The position numbers and the translations under genes were made by a program. Of a stretch of 64,000 nt of DNA, positions 17,626 to 25,820 are shown piece by piece (position 1 is the first letter of the stretch; the number at the start of each line of letters is the position of its first letter). The stretch comes from Halorubrum ezzemoulense DSM 17463. GTDB taxonomy: Archaea; Halobacteriota; Halobacteria; Halobacteriales; Haloferacaceae. The stretch lies in contig NZ_NEDJ01000011.1 in NCBI RefSeq assembly GCF_002114285.1, forward strand, positions 1 to 64,000, in the 5' to 3' direction. The notes under the pieces were generated by a model. It was not told where the DNA came from and searched no databases. It saw only the letters and a list, made by a program, of their open reading frames with translations.

Positions 17626-17927
17626 GGGGCGTCGTCGGGGGCGGCCTCGGTCGAAGCTGTCGGTTCGAGCCGGGCGCGCCGCGCGCGAGGTCGAGCCGGG
17701 GTCGAAGCGCGTTCGCGAGCGTCACGCGACGACGCGCGCTCCGTCCGGACCGCGCTCGGAGTGGGGTCGGGCCGCGTTTCGCGTCGTGCTCGCGGCGGCG
17801 CGGAGACGAGAATCTCACAAGACTTATACGCGCTTGTACTCGCGGCCTCCCGCGAACGGGCCGCACGGCGCCCCTCGCGGTCGAATTCAGGAACTCTTAT
17901 TAACCATCACCGGGTAGGCCCGATCGC
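17626..17927 (+). promoter_or_regulatory. Intergenic region with two TATA-like elements
   Basis: No gene is seen. One promoter element, cttatta near 17896-17902, lies about 28 bases before the DUF1931 ATG and fits a leaderless transcript. A second, acttatacgc near 17821-17830, would start transcription around 17850 with no open frame immediately after it, only a small GCGGCC/GGCCGC stem. It could be an alternative promoter or drive a short RNA. Confidence 0.5.
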
Positions 17928-18095
17928 ATGGCAGACCTCATTGTCAAAGCGGCCGTCAAGGAAGCCCTGGACGACAAGAACGTCGCTTCGGACTTCTACG
18001 ACGCGCTGGACGACGAAGTGGACGAGCTGCTCGAAGACGCCGCGCGCCGCGCCGAGGCCAACGACCGGAAGACGGTCCAGCCGCGCGACCTCTAA
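17928..18095 (+). CDS. DUF1931 histone-fold-like small protein
   Basis: A 55-residue acidic protein starting MADLIVKAAVKEALDDKNVA and ending KTVQPRDL, the exact size and shape of haloarchaeal DUF1931 proteins. The family adopts a histone-like fold: helix, long central helix (ASDFYDALDDEVDELLEDAA) and a terminal KTVQPRDL matching the histone loop-helix end. A DNA-associated role is inferred, not shown; its acidity argues against ordinary nucleosome-like binding. It has its own strong TATA box and is followed by a hairpin plus T-rich terminator, so it is probably an abundant monocistronic message. Confidence 0.88.
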   Translation: MADLIVKAAVKEALDDKNVASDFYDALDDEVDELLEDAARRAEANDRKTVQPRDL

Positions 18096-18096
18096 G

Positions 18097-18126
18097 ACGG
18101 AACTCGTTTCCGTTCCATTTTATTTG
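18097..18126 (+). terminator. Hairpin and T-rich terminator after DUF1931 gene
   Basis: A 6-bp stem ACGGAA-CTCGT-TTCCGT begins one base after the TAA and is followed by the T-rich tract ccattttattt. Archaeal termination relies mainly on the T-rich tract, so this is a good intrinsic terminator candidate. Confidence 0.6.
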
Positions 18127-18173
18127 CGTGCCGCCCGCCGAGCGGCCGCGCTGCGGGGCGTCGCCCGGGGATA

Positions 18174-18908
18174 TCAGACCGACTCGATCCGGACGCCGGG
18201 CTCGGTTCCGACATGTATCTCGTCGGTCATCCCGACGAACAGCCCGTGCTCGACCACGCCCGGAACCTCGGCCAGCGTCGCCGACAGGGCGACCGGGTCG
18301 GCGATCTCGCCGAACGCGCAGTCGAGCACGAGGTTCCCGTTGTCAGTCACCACCGGACCGTCCTTCCGCTCCGCGCGCCGCAGCGTCGGCTCGCCGTCGG
18401 CCTCCCGGACGGCCGCGGCGACGGCGGTCCGTCCCGATGGCAGCACCTCGACCGGGACCGGCCGGTCCAGCCGCGGCGACTCCTTCGAGGGGTCCGCGAC
18501 GACGAGGAAGCGGTCGGCCGCGGCGTCGACCAACTTCTCGCGGGCGTGGGCCGCGCCGCCGCCCTTTATCAGAGCCCCGCCGGTGTCGGGGGCGCCGCCC
18601 CCGTCGACGCCGGTCGCCACCTGGTCCGCGCCGTCGATGGCGAGGTCGATACCCGGGCCGTCGAGACCGACCGCCTCGGAGAGGTCGAGGCAGGGAATCC
18701 CCGCCCCGACCGCGAGTTCGCGGCTCGCGAACGAGGTCGGGACGCCCCGGACGTCGAGGCCGGCGTCGACCCGGTCCCCGCGCCGCCGGATCGCGTGCGC
18801 CGCCGTCGACCCCGTCCCCAGTCCGACCACGTCGCCGTCGGTGACGGCCTCGGCCGCCGACTCGCCGGCGCGCCGCTTCATCGCGTCGCTCCCGCCGCTC
18901 GTCTTCAT
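18174..18908 (-). CDS. rpiA: Ribose-5-phosphate isomerase A
   Basis: A 244-residue RpiA interconverting ribose-5-phosphate and ribulose-5-phosphate. Characteristic motifs are VVGLGTGSTAAHAI (phosphate-binding loop), SFASRELA, DLAIDGADQV (catalytic Asp pair), LIKGGGAAHAREKLV (catalytic Glu/Lys region) and VVTDNGNLVLDCAFG. ATG 18908 gives a short KTSGGSDAMKRRAGE leader; a start at residue 10 is also possible. The enzyme supplies ribose for nucleotides and PRPP, including histidine synthesis. Confidence 0.95.
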   Translation of the reverse strand: MKTSGGSDAMKRRAGESAAEAVTDGDVVGLGTGSTAAHAIRRRGDRVDAGLDVRGVPTSFASRELAVGAGIPCLDLSEAVGLDGPGIDLAIDGADQVATGVDGGGAPDTGGALIKGGGAAHAREKLVDAAADRFLVVADPSKESPRLDRPVPVEVLPSGRTAVAAAVREADGEPTLRRAERKDGPVVTDNGNLVLDCAFGEIADPVALSATLAEVPGVVEHGLFVGMTDEIHVGTEPGVRIESV

Positions 18909-19007
18909 GCGACGAGGTGCGGGCGGAGCTATTGAAAAGGCGTCGGCGGTTCGCTCCGACCGCGCGACCGCCGAAATGTATTACTCGCGACGCGATCAGT
19001 CGGAAGT

Positions 19008-19268
19008 ATGTCCTCGGCAACCGCTGTCCTCCCGCTGTTCGGCCTGACGCTCCTCGGTGCGATGTTCGTGACCGCGGCGCTTCAGTCGCGCGGTCGACTC
19101 CCCTTCGCGGTCCCCGAAGGCGCGTACGTCGCCGTCTCGGTCGGGGCCGTCTCCGTCGTCGCGCAGTCCCTCGTCGGGTCGGACCGAGAGACCGTCGCGA
19201 TCCTCGCCGTCGGGGCCCTCGCGTGGGCGACTGGGTACGAGACGGCGCGCGGTGACGACGAGAGGTAG
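19008..19268 (+). CDS. Small three-span membrane protein
   Basis: An 86-residue hydrophobic protein with three likely membrane helices (VLPLFGLTLLGAMFVTAALQ, AYVAVSVGAVSVVAQSLV, VAILAVGALAWATGY) and an acidic tail GDDER. No family is recognised. TATA-like gtattactcg lies about 30 bases upstream of ATG 19008. It converges with the orc gene, with eight bases between the stops. Confidence 0.65.
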   Translation: MSSATAVLPLFGLTLLGAMFVTAALQSRGRLPFAVPEGAYVAVSVGAVSVVAQSLVGSDRETVAILAVGALAWATGYETARGDDER

Positions 19269-19276
19269 GTCGCCGC

Positions 19277-20401
19277 CTACTCCAACCGGTCCAAGACGGC
19301 CTCCGCGTCGTAGGCCAAGGAGAGTTCGCGGGAGCGGCCGCGGCCGTCGACGTCGGCGTACTCCGCGTCGATCACGCCGAGCTGATCGAGCTTGTTGATG
19401 ATCTCCGAGTAGCGGGTGTAGCCGAGCCCCGTCTCGTCGTTGAACGCGTCGTACACCGCGCCGGCGCGCTCGCCGTCGTGCTCGGCGAGGACGCGGACGA
19501 GGTCACGCTCGGAGTCGGAGAGCCCGCGCAGCGACCGCGAGAGGTGGACGTGCTTCGACTTGTCGTACGCGTCCTCGACGTCCTCCTTCGAGACGGTCTT
19601 CGAGGCGCGCATCTCCGCGTTGAGCCCGGCCCGGCGCAGGAGGTCGATCCCGACCCGGAGGTCGCCGCTCTCGGCGGTGAGGTCGGCGACCCGCTCCAGT
19701 TCGGCGTCACCGATGACGCCCTCGTGGAAGCCGCGCTTGGCGCGCTCGGCGAGGATGTCGTAGATCTCGGTCGCGTCGTAGACGGGGAAGTACACCTCCT
19801 CGGGCCGGAAGACCGACTGGACACGGGTGTCGAGGTCGTCGATCACGTCGAGCCCGAGGTCCGAGGAGACGACGATGACGCCGATCTTCGCGCCGGAGTG
19901 CGCCTCGTGGGCGCGGAGGAGCGAGTACAGCGTGTCGGAGGCCTCGTTCTCGTAGAAGAGGTAGTTCACGTCGTCCAAGGCGACGACGAGCACCTCGTCC
20001 TCCTCGACGAGGCGGTCGGTGATCTGGCCGAACAACTTCTTAAACGAGATGCCCGACGACGGGGGTTCGTACTCGAAGATCCCCTCGAACAGCCGGGAGA
20101 ACACCGCGTAGCGCGTGGAGTCGACCTGGCAGTTGACGCGGACCGTCCGCACCTCGGTCCGGGCGCCGAGCTCGCCGAAGAGCTTCTGGACCGCGGTGGT
20201 CTTGCCTGTTCCCGGCGGTCCGCGAACCATCGTGTTGAGCGGGCGGGAGCCGCGAACCGCGGGGCGGAGCGCGTACTTGAGGTTCTCCAGTTGGCTCTCG
20301 CGGTGGCGGAACGTCTCGGGGACGTGGTCGATCTCGAACACCGACTCGTCGCGGAACACCGACTCGTCCCACGAGAGCATGTCCCCGCCGTCCCCGGTCA
20401 T
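19277..20401 (-). CDS. Orc1/Cdc6-family replication ATPase
   Basis: A 374-residue AAA+ protein of the archaeal Orc1/Cdc6 family. It begins with DMLSWDESVFRDESVFEIDHVPETFRHRE in two blocks typical of the divergent haloarchaeal Orc paralogues. It has Walker A RGPPGTGKTTAV and Walker B VVALDDVNYLF (Asp-Asp where Asp-Glu is usual), sensor-1 VSSDLGLDVIDDLDTRV, the lid, and a C-terminal winged helix (ETGLGYTRYSEIINKLDQLG). Origin-proximal orc genes usually have ORB repeats beside them; I see none in either flank, so this may be an orphan paralogue or a regulator rather than an active initiator. Confidence 0.9.
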   Translation of the reverse strand: MTGDGGDMLSWDESVFRDESVFEIDHVPETFRHRESQLENLKYALRPAVRGSRPLNTMVRGPPGTGKTTAVQKLFGELGARTEVRTVRVNCQVDSTRYAVFSRLFEGIFEYEPPSSGISFKKLFGQITDRLVEEDEVLVVALDDVNYLFYENEASDTLYSLLRAHEAHSGAKIGVIVVSSDLGLDVIDDLDTRVQSVFRPEEVYFPVYDATEIYDILAERAKRGFHEGVIGDAELERVADLTAESGDLRVGIDLLRRAGLNAEMRASKTVSKEDVEDAYDKSKHVHLSRSLRGLSDSERDLVRVLAEHDGERAGAVYDAFNDETGLGYTRYSEIINKLDQLGVIDAEYADVDGRGRSRELSLAYDAEAVLDRLE

Positions 20402-20506
20402 GCGAGTACCACGAGAGGCCGCGCACTTAACCGTTGCCCGGCGTCGGGGCGGAACTGAAACTTGTCGCGCCAGCGTCGGATAAGAGCGATTCCGCCGATC
20501 GGTCGT

Positions 20507-21619
20507 TCACTCTCGGTCCGGCAAGCTTCCGTCCGCGTCGGGCGAGATATCCGCCGGGTCCGCCTCGCCTCCCGCGTCCGCCTCGCGGCGCAACACCAGC
20601 ACGTGGCGCGTCAGCGACCGGTGAACCCGGCGCTCGAACGCCGCGTCGACGGTCCACCCGGCGTCGCGGGCGGGACCGCGCCAGTCGCGGTCGGCGATCA
20701 GCACCGCGCGCGGCGCGACCCGGGCCGCCTCCGCAAGCGCGCCCGCGACGAGGTCGGCCAGCTCGTGGCGCGCGATCTTCGACTGTCGGCCGTAGGGGGC
20801 GTCGAACGCGACCCCGTCGACGGCGTCGTCGGGAAGCGGGAGCGCGGTCGCGTCGCCGCGGGCGACGTGCCAGTCGGGGGAGGGAGCGTCGGCGTCGGCG
20901 GCGAGGTATGCGCGGAAGTTCCGCCGCGCGCCGTCGGCCATCTTCGCCTGCGCGTCGCAGGCGACCGCGTCGGCGCCGACGAGGCCCGCTTCGAGGGGGA
21001 GACCGCCGGTGCCGCACATGGGATCGAGCAGGGTCCGCCCGGGGGCGGCGCCCGCGAGGTTGGCGTAGGCGCGGGCGTCGACCGGGGCCATGCTCCCCGG
21101 CTGGAAGAAGGGGCGGTCGGTGGGGTCCGGCGCGAAGTCGCGGGCGGCCTCGGCGGCGACCCACCCGAGCGCGCACAGGTCCGCGTCGCCGCCGTCCGCG
21201 CCGGCCACCGCGTCGTGTTCGGTGCGCGGGCCGGCGGCGAAGAGCGCGCGAAGGACGTGGTCGGGGTCGTCGAGGTCGACGTCGAACCCGCGGTCGACGA
21301 GGACGCTCCCGAGTTCGCGCTCGACCGCCTCGGTGGAGACTCCCGACGTTCCCCGGACGTCGCGGGCGCGGACCGCCACGCTTCCGGAGCGGTCGAGCGG
21401 CGCGGCGCGGAGCGCGGCGACCGCGGCGTCGACGTCGGCGTCCGTCCGCGCGACCGCATCGTGGGCGGCGCGCGTGTACGCGAGGCGCCGGGCGTGCGCG
21501 CCGTCGACCCCGCCGGTCCGAGCGATCCCCGGCGCGAGGAGGTCGACGCCGGTCGCCGCGGTCGCCGCTTCGCGGGCGGCGAAGGCGTCGGTCTCGCCGG
21601 CGAGTTCGAGCCAGTACAC
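20507..21619 (-). CDS. tRNA (guanine10-N2)-methyltransferase (Trm-G10)
   Basis: A 370-residue enzyme with an N-terminal THUMP-like tRNA-binding region (about 1-165) and a C-terminal SAM methyltransferase. It shows motif I LLDPMCGTGGLPLEAGLVGAD and the catalytic amino-methylase motif FDAPYGRQSKI, a DAPY variant of DPPY. This is the Trm11/TrmG10 group, which dimethylates G10 of archaeal tRNAs. GTG 21619 (MYWLELAGETDAFAAREA) is the start; the frame stays open upstream, but that part is antisense to tbp. The C-terminus is an acidic halophilic tail. It is divergently transcribed from tbp. Confidence 0.88.
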   Translation of the reverse strand: MYWLELAGETDAFAAREAATAATGVDLLAPGIARTGGVDGAHARRLAYTRAAHDAVARTDADVDAAVAALRAAPLDRSGSVAVRARDVRGTSGVSTEAVERELGSVLVDRGFDVDLDDPDHVLRALFAAGPRTEHDAVAGADGGDADLCALGWVAAEAARDFAPDPTDRPFFQPGSMAPVDARAYANLAGAAPGRTLLDPMCGTGGLPLEAGLVGADAVACDAQAKMADGARRNFRAYLAADADAPSPDWHVARGDATALPLPDDAVDGVAFDAPYGRQSKIARHELADLVAGALAEAARVAPRAVLIADRDWRGPARDAGWTVDAAFERRVHRSLTRHVLVLRREADAGGEADPADISPDADGSLPDRE

Positions 21620-21670
21620 GCCGACCGCTCCGCGCGGCGACGACAATAGCGTGGCGGTTCCGACCAGCCA

Positions 21671-21680
21671 CCTTTTTAAC
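21671..21680 (+). promoter_or_regulatory. TATA box of tbp
   Basis: cctttttaac is centred about 27 bases before ATG 21704, the distance expected for a transcript starting at or just before that codon. This spacing helps choose ATG 21704 over ATG 21695. Confidence 0.6.
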
Positions 21681-21703
21681 TCGTTCGGGCGAGGATGGAG
21701 GTA

Positions 21704-22264
21704 ATGAGGGCCGACCCGAAGGAGACGATCACCGTCGAAAACGTCGTCGCTTCCACGGGGATCGGGCAGGAACTCGATCTCCAGAGCGTCGCGATGGACC
21801 TCGAGGGCGCCGACTACGACCCCGAGCAGTTCCCCGGGCTCGTCTACCGCACCACGGACCCGAAGTCGGCCGCCCTGATCTTCCGCTCCGGGAAGATCGT
21901 CTGTACGGGCGCGAACTCGGTCGAGGCGGTCCACGAGAGCCTCGACATCGTGTTCGCGGAGCTCCGCGCGCTCCAGATCCCGATCGAGGACCCGGAGGTC
22001 ACCGTCCAGAACATCGTCACGTCGGCCGACCTCGGCGAGAGCCTGAACCTGAACGCGATCGCGATCGGGCTCGGCTTGGAACACATCGAGTACGAGCCGG
22101 AGCAGTTCCCCGGGCTCGTCTACCGGCTCGACGAGCCGGAGGTCGTCGCGCTGCTCTTCGGCAGCGGGAAAGTGGTCGTCACCGGCGGCACGAGCCCCGC
22201 CGACGCCGAGGCAGCCGTCGACGTGATCGTCGAGGAGCTGAACGGCCTCGGGCTGTTGGACTGA
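21704..22264 (+). CDS. tbp: TATA-binding protein
   Basis: A 186-residue TBP, the general initiation factor recognising TATA boxes. The two pseudo-symmetric saddle repeats are obvious: ENVVASTGIGQELDLQSVAM...YDPEQFPGLVYR...FRSGKIVCTGA and QNIVTSADLGESLNLNAIAI...YEPEQFPGLVYR...FGSGKVVVTGG. ATG 21704 (MRADPKETI) is chosen rather than the in-frame ATG 21695 because it matches known haloarchaeal TBP N-termini, gives the standard 186-residue length, and fits the TATA-to-start spacing. Haloarchaea often have several TBPs; this one resembles the housekeeping TbpE type. Confidence 0.97.
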   Translation: MRADPKETITVENVVASTGIGQELDLQSVAMDLEGADYDPEQFPGLVYRTTDPKSAALIFRSGKIVCTGANSVEAVHESLDIVFAELRALQIPIEDPEVTVQNIVTSADLGESLNLNAIAIGLGLEHIEYEPEQFPGLVYRLDEPEVVALLFGSGKVVVTGGTSPADAEAAVDVIVEELNGLGLLD

Positions 22265-22348
22265 CGCGGCGAGCCCGCGATCGAGACGGGGCCGCGATGC
22301 GGCGACACCGCGACCGCGTTCCGCGATCACTTTTACCCGTCGCCGCGT

Positions 22349-22717
22349 ATGGCGACCATGCTCTTACAGACGGTGACGCCGGTCTCCGTGCTCGGGACGA
22401 CCGTCCTGTTGGCGCTGTTCCTCTGTCTCACCGCGCACGTCGCGGCCCGGAACGTCCTCGGCGACGCCGACCCGCGGCGGGCCCTCTACATCGGCCCGCT
22501 GCCCGCGGTGATCAGCGTCGCCGGCAATGGGCTCGAACTCCCCGGGGGGCTCATCCTCCTCGCGGCGCTCCTCGTCGACGGGACGATGTTCTGGTGGAGC
22601 TACGAGCAGCCGCGGCGGGCGGTCGCCGCGATGACGCTGATCCACGCCGTGGTCACGACGCTGCTGGCCGGGCTCCTGATCCTGGTCTCGATCCTGCTCG
22701 CGTCGATGCCCGGATAG
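22349..22717 (+). CDS. Small membrane protein
   Basis: A 122-residue protein with about four membrane helices: VLGTTVLLALFLCLTAHVAA, YIGPLPAVISVAGNGLEL, GLILLAALLVDGTMFWWSY and VVTTLLAGLLILVSILLASM. The RNVLGDADPRRALYIGP loop looks conserved-family-like, but I cannot name a function. ATG 22349 is used; an in-frame ATG at 22358 could be the real start. A TATA-like cttttacc lies about 20-25 bases upstream. Confidence 0.7.
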   Translation: MATMLLQTVTPVSVLGTTVLLALFLCLTAHVAARNVLGDADPRRALYIGPLPAVISVAGNGLELPGGLILLAALLVDGTMFWWSYEQPRRAVAAMTLIHAVVTTLLAGLLILVSILLASMPG

Positions 22718-22772
22718 GACGGCCGGAAGTGACGTCGAGGCGAGCGCCCGGGAGCGAGACCGCGCGCCCGCG

Positions 22773-24989
22773 TCACGGCGACGGCGGCGGGCCGTCGTAC
22801 GCGTCGTGGTCCTGATAGAAGTTCAGCATCGCGAACTTCAGCTTCGCGGGGTCGACGTCGAGCAGCTCCTCGCGCTCCTCGGGCGGGAACGCGGACCGGA
22901 CCGAGTACTTCCCCATGTCGGCAGTCGTGTAGCGCCGGTCCGCGAGGATCCGGACGCCGTAGTCGTCGGGGCCGCGGATCACTCGGCCGAGCGCCTGTCG
23001 CGTCTTGCGGATCGTCGGGACCTCGACCGCGTACGTCCACCCCGGGTCGCGGGCGCGGTCGCGGTCCGCGAACGCGCGGTCGTAGGCGTCCTGGACCGCC
23101 TCCGTGCGGTCCGAGAGGTGCGGGTACGGGACGCCCACGACGACGACCGTCCGGGCGTCGTCGCCGTCGAAGCTCACGCCCTCGCCGAGCGTCCCCCACA
23201 GCGAGGTGAACAGCGCGGCGCCGTCGCTCTCGACGAACTCGCTGCGGAGCCGCTCCTCGTCCTCGCCCGGCCCGTCGAGGTGGATCGGACCGAGGTCGAC
23301 GGCGTCCGCCGCGGCGCCGCCGGCGGCGCTTCCGCCCCCGCTCGCCCCAGCGAGCCGCTCGTGGTAGCGCTCGGCCTCGGCGTACGACGGGAAGAAGGCG
23401 AGCGTGTTGCCCGGGGTAAAGCGGATTGCGTCGCGGAGCAGCGACGACACGGCCTCCTGCGTCTCCGGGTCGTTTCGGTCGGCGGCGAACAGCGGCGGCA
23501 CGTCGGCGGCGAACGTCCGGCGGTTCGCCTCGGGGTACCCCATCTCGTAGGCCATCGAGGCGACGTCCTCCAGCCCCAGCACGTCCTCGGTCACGTCGAA
23601 CGGGCGCAGCGTCGCGCTCATCAGGACCGAGGCGGCCACCTCGTCGAACAGCTCGCTCGTGACGCTCCGCGGGATACAGGTGTACAGCTCCGCCCGGCCG
23701 TACACCTCGTCGGTGCCGCCGTCGCGCCGGACGGAGAGCACGGGATACTGACCGAACTCCGCGCCCTCGTCCATCCACGTCGAGACGAACCGGGCGGCCG
23801 CGAGCGTCTGCGACTCCGACCGGGTGGTCGCCTCCCCGTCCCGGTAGCGGCGCTCGTACTCCTCGTCTATCGCCTGGCCGAGCTGGACGGCGAGCTCGGT
23901 CTCCGCGTCGATCCCCGTCCCCTCGTAGTTGCGGAGAAACGCGAGCGTGAGGTCGTCGCGGCGGTCGTCGTTGGCGACCGCAATGTCCTCCCAGTTCTCC
24001 GTCACGGACTCGGAGCCGCCGAAGCCGAGCGCGTCCTCGTACGTCTCGACGAGGGCGTCGCGGAAGGCGCGGAGGACGTTCTCGGCGGGCTCCGCGCGGG
24101 AGTCGTCGCTGTCGGCCACCTCGTCTAAGGCGGCGTCGAGCGTGTTCTCCGTCAGCGTTCGGGTGGCGTGGTCGCGGGCGGCGTCCTCGATGTTGTGCGC
24201 CTCGTCGAACACGGTGATTATCTCGCTCGGGTCGCGGTCGATCCACCGGAAGAACTGCTCGCGGATGTTCGGGTCGAGCAGGTGGTGGTAGTTACAAACG
24301 ACCAAGTCGACCCCCTCCATCCCCTTCTTCAGCAGCTCGTAGCCGCACAGCGCGCGCTCGTCGGCGTACTCGTACACGTCGTCGGGGGTGCGGACGTCCT
24401 CGAAGAGCCACCCGAAGAAGTCGTCCGTGTCGCGGGTGAGATTGTTGCGGTAGTGTTCGCAGACGTTCGCGGCGTCGTACTCCTCCATCTCCGCCTCCAG
24501 CTCGTCGAGTTCGTCCATGACCGACTCGCGGGCCTCGGCGGCGCCCGTATCGCCCTCGCGGCTCTCGGCCAGCAGCTCGCGCTGTCGCGACTCCAGCTCG
24601 CGGACCTCGCTCTCCGTCTCGACCATCTCGCGGGTGGTGTCGCGGAGGGTCTGACACTCCTGGTAGTCGACGTCGATGTGGCACATCGACGACTTCCCCT
24701 TGAACACGACCGCGCGGATGGGTTCTTCGCGCGTGATCGCGCGGGCGTCCTCGACGAACTGCCGCATCTGCTGGTGGACGTTGGTCGTGATGACGACCGT
24801 GCGGTCGTGCTCGCGCGCGTGTTCCAGCGCGGGCACGAGCGCCGAGAGGGTCTTCCCGGTCCCGGGCGCCCCCTCGAACAGCACGTCCTGTCCGCGGTCC
24901 AGCGCGTTGGCGACCCGGTCCATCGCCTCGCGCTGGTTCGGGTACGGCTCCTCGTACGGGAAGAACCGCAGGTGCGGCGACTCTGACAC
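22773..24989 (-). CDS. XPD/Rad3-family DNA helicase
   Basis: A 738-residue superfamily-2 5'-3' helicase of the XPD/Rad3 class used in DNA repair. It begins VSESPHLRFFPYEEPYPNQREAM in two blocks and has Walker A FEGAPGTGKTLSAL (about residue 34) and the DEAH box VFDEAHNIED. Between them are four cysteines (SSMCHIDV, QECQTL, ANVCEHY, RALCGYELL) fitting the iron-sulfur cluster of XPD. C-terminal motifs are VLMSATLRPFD, TSLWGTLGEGVSF and QALGRVIRGPDDYGV. GTG 24989 is the start; further upstream codons lie in the divergent promoter region. It carries an acidic/glycine insert around the motif III-IV region. Confidence 0.92.
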   Translation of the reverse strand: MSESPHLRFFPYEEPYPNQREAMDRVANALDRGQDVLFEGAPGTGKTLSALVPALEHAREHDRTVVITTNVHQQMRQFVEDARAITREEPIRAVVFKGKSSMCHIDVDYQECQTLRDTTREMVETESEVRELESRQRELLAESREGDTGAAEARESVMDELDELEAEMEEYDAANVCEHYRNNLTRDTDDFFGWLFEDVRTPDDVYEYADERALCGYELLKKGMEGVDLVVCNYHHLLDPNIREQFFRWIDRDPSEIITVFDEAHNIEDAARDHATRTLTENTLDAALDEVADSDDSRAEPAENVLRAFRDALVETYEDALGFGGSESVTENWEDIAVANDDRRDDLTLAFLRNYEGTGIDAETELAVQLGQAIDEEYERRYRDGEATTRSESQTLAAARFVSTWMDEGAEFGQYPVLSVRRDGGTDEVYGRAELYTCIPRSVTSELFDEVAASVLMSATLRPFDVTEDVLGLEDVASMAYEMGYPEANRRTFAADVPPLFAADRNDPETQEAVSSLLRDAIRFTPGNTLAFFPSYAEAERYHERLAGASGGGSAAGGAAADAVDLGPIHLDGPGEDEERLRSEFVESDGAALFTSLWGTLGEGVSFDGDDARTVVVVGVPYPHLSDRTEAVQDAYDRAFADRDRARDPGWTYAVEVPTIRKTRQALGRVIRGPDDYGVRILADRRYTTADMGKYSVRSAFPPEEREELLDVDPAKLKFAMLNFYQDHDAYDGPPPSP

Positions 24990-25100
24990 GGGGCGGAGTT
25001 CGGCGGCGTCGGCTAAAAGGGGTCGGGTGGCGGGGCGGAAGTGGTCCGGGCCGGCGGGGTCGCCAGACGACCGCGACGCGACCGGCCGCGACGCACCCGC

Positions 25101-25110
25101 CTTTTTAACG
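25101..25110 (+). promoter_or_regulatory. TATA box of the ACT-domain gene
   Basis: ctttttaacg is centred about 32 bases before ATG 25138, matching the pattern seen at tbp (21671-21680). The short distance implies a leader of only a few bases. Confidence 0.55.
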
Positions 25111-25137
25111 CCCGGCCGCGACCACTCCCGACAACGA

Positions 25138-25638
25138 ATGTTCGACGAGATCCTCGAGAAGTTCGAGGGGTCACCCAGCCAGCAGGCGGTGATCCGGCTA
25201 TTCTTGGAGCGCGGCTTCTCCGTCAACGAGGAGGGGCGGGTCGTCTCCGGCGGGATCGAGATCCCTTACACCGGCATCGCGCGCGAGCTCGACGTGGACC
25301 GGCGCGTCGTGGACTCGACGACCGACGCGATCCTGGCCGACCCCGAGCTGAAGCGCATCTTCACCAACATCTCGTCGGTCCCGAGCCTGATGGACCTCGC
25401 CCCGGTCCTCGACCTGACGGTGCTCACCATCGAGGTCGTGGCCGCCGACGAGGCCGGGATCGTCGCCGAGGTAACGGGGATCCTAGCCGACCGCGGCGTC
25501 TCGATCCGGCAGGTGCTGAGCGAGGACCCCGAGTTCACCGACGACCCGAAGCTGTACGTGATCACCGACGCCGAGCTGTCGGGCGACCTGCTCGTGGAGA
25601 TTCGCGACCTCGGGTACGTCCGCCGCGTCGGCTTCTGA
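25138..25638 (+). CDS. HTH plus ACT-domain amino-acid regulator
   Basis: A 166-residue protein with an N-terminal helix-turn-helix-like half (FEGSPSQQAVIRLFLERGF; TGIARELDVDRRVVDSTTDAI) and a C-terminal ACT domain (LTVLTIEVVAADEAGIVAEV; DPKLYVITDAELSGDLLVEI). This architecture matches the archaeal family annotated as regulator of amino-acid metabolism with an ACT domain. It is inferred to bind an amino acid and control transcription, but the target is not evident from context. ATG 25138 sits 32 bases after its TATA box. Its neighbours are the divergent helicase and radA. Confidence 0.8.
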   Translation: MFDEILEKFEGSPSQQAVIRLFLERGFSVNEEGRVVSGGIEIPYTGIARELDVDRRVVDSTTDAILADPELKRIFTNISSVPSLMDLAPVLDLTVLTIEVVAADEAGIVAEVTGILADRGVSIRQVLSEDPEFTDDPKLYVITDAELSGDLLVEIRDLGYVRRVGF

Positions 25639-25788
25639 GGACCCGACCGCCGGGTCGCCCCTGACCCCTCGACCAGTTTCACCGCGCGACGGAGCGGGCC
25701 GCTCCGACGAACGCTTTCGAGAGATAGCGAACCGCGACCGAGCGGTGACGCTCGGCGAACTTCACTTTCACTCGGGTGTAAACCAGTC

Positions 25789-25795
25789 TTTATAC
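25789..25795 (+). promoter_or_regulatory. TATA box of radA
   Basis: tttatac lies about 29 bases before ATG 25821, preceded by aaccagtc as a possible BRE. The distance predicts a transcript starting two or three bases before the ATG, and helps reject the in-frame GTG at 25815 as the start. Confidence 0.6.
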
Positions 25796-25820
25796 GGGAT
25801 GGCAAACAAGCACTGTGTAC

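Noticed and set aside
20402-20506. Replication origin beside the orc gene
   Set aside because: The gap is only about 105 bases and shows no A+T-rich unwinding element or ORB-like inverted repeats.
21620-22330. N-terminal extension of the tRNA methylase frame
   Set aside because: The frame is antisense to tbp; extended residues are shadow translation. The THUMP-like domain begins at GTG 21619.
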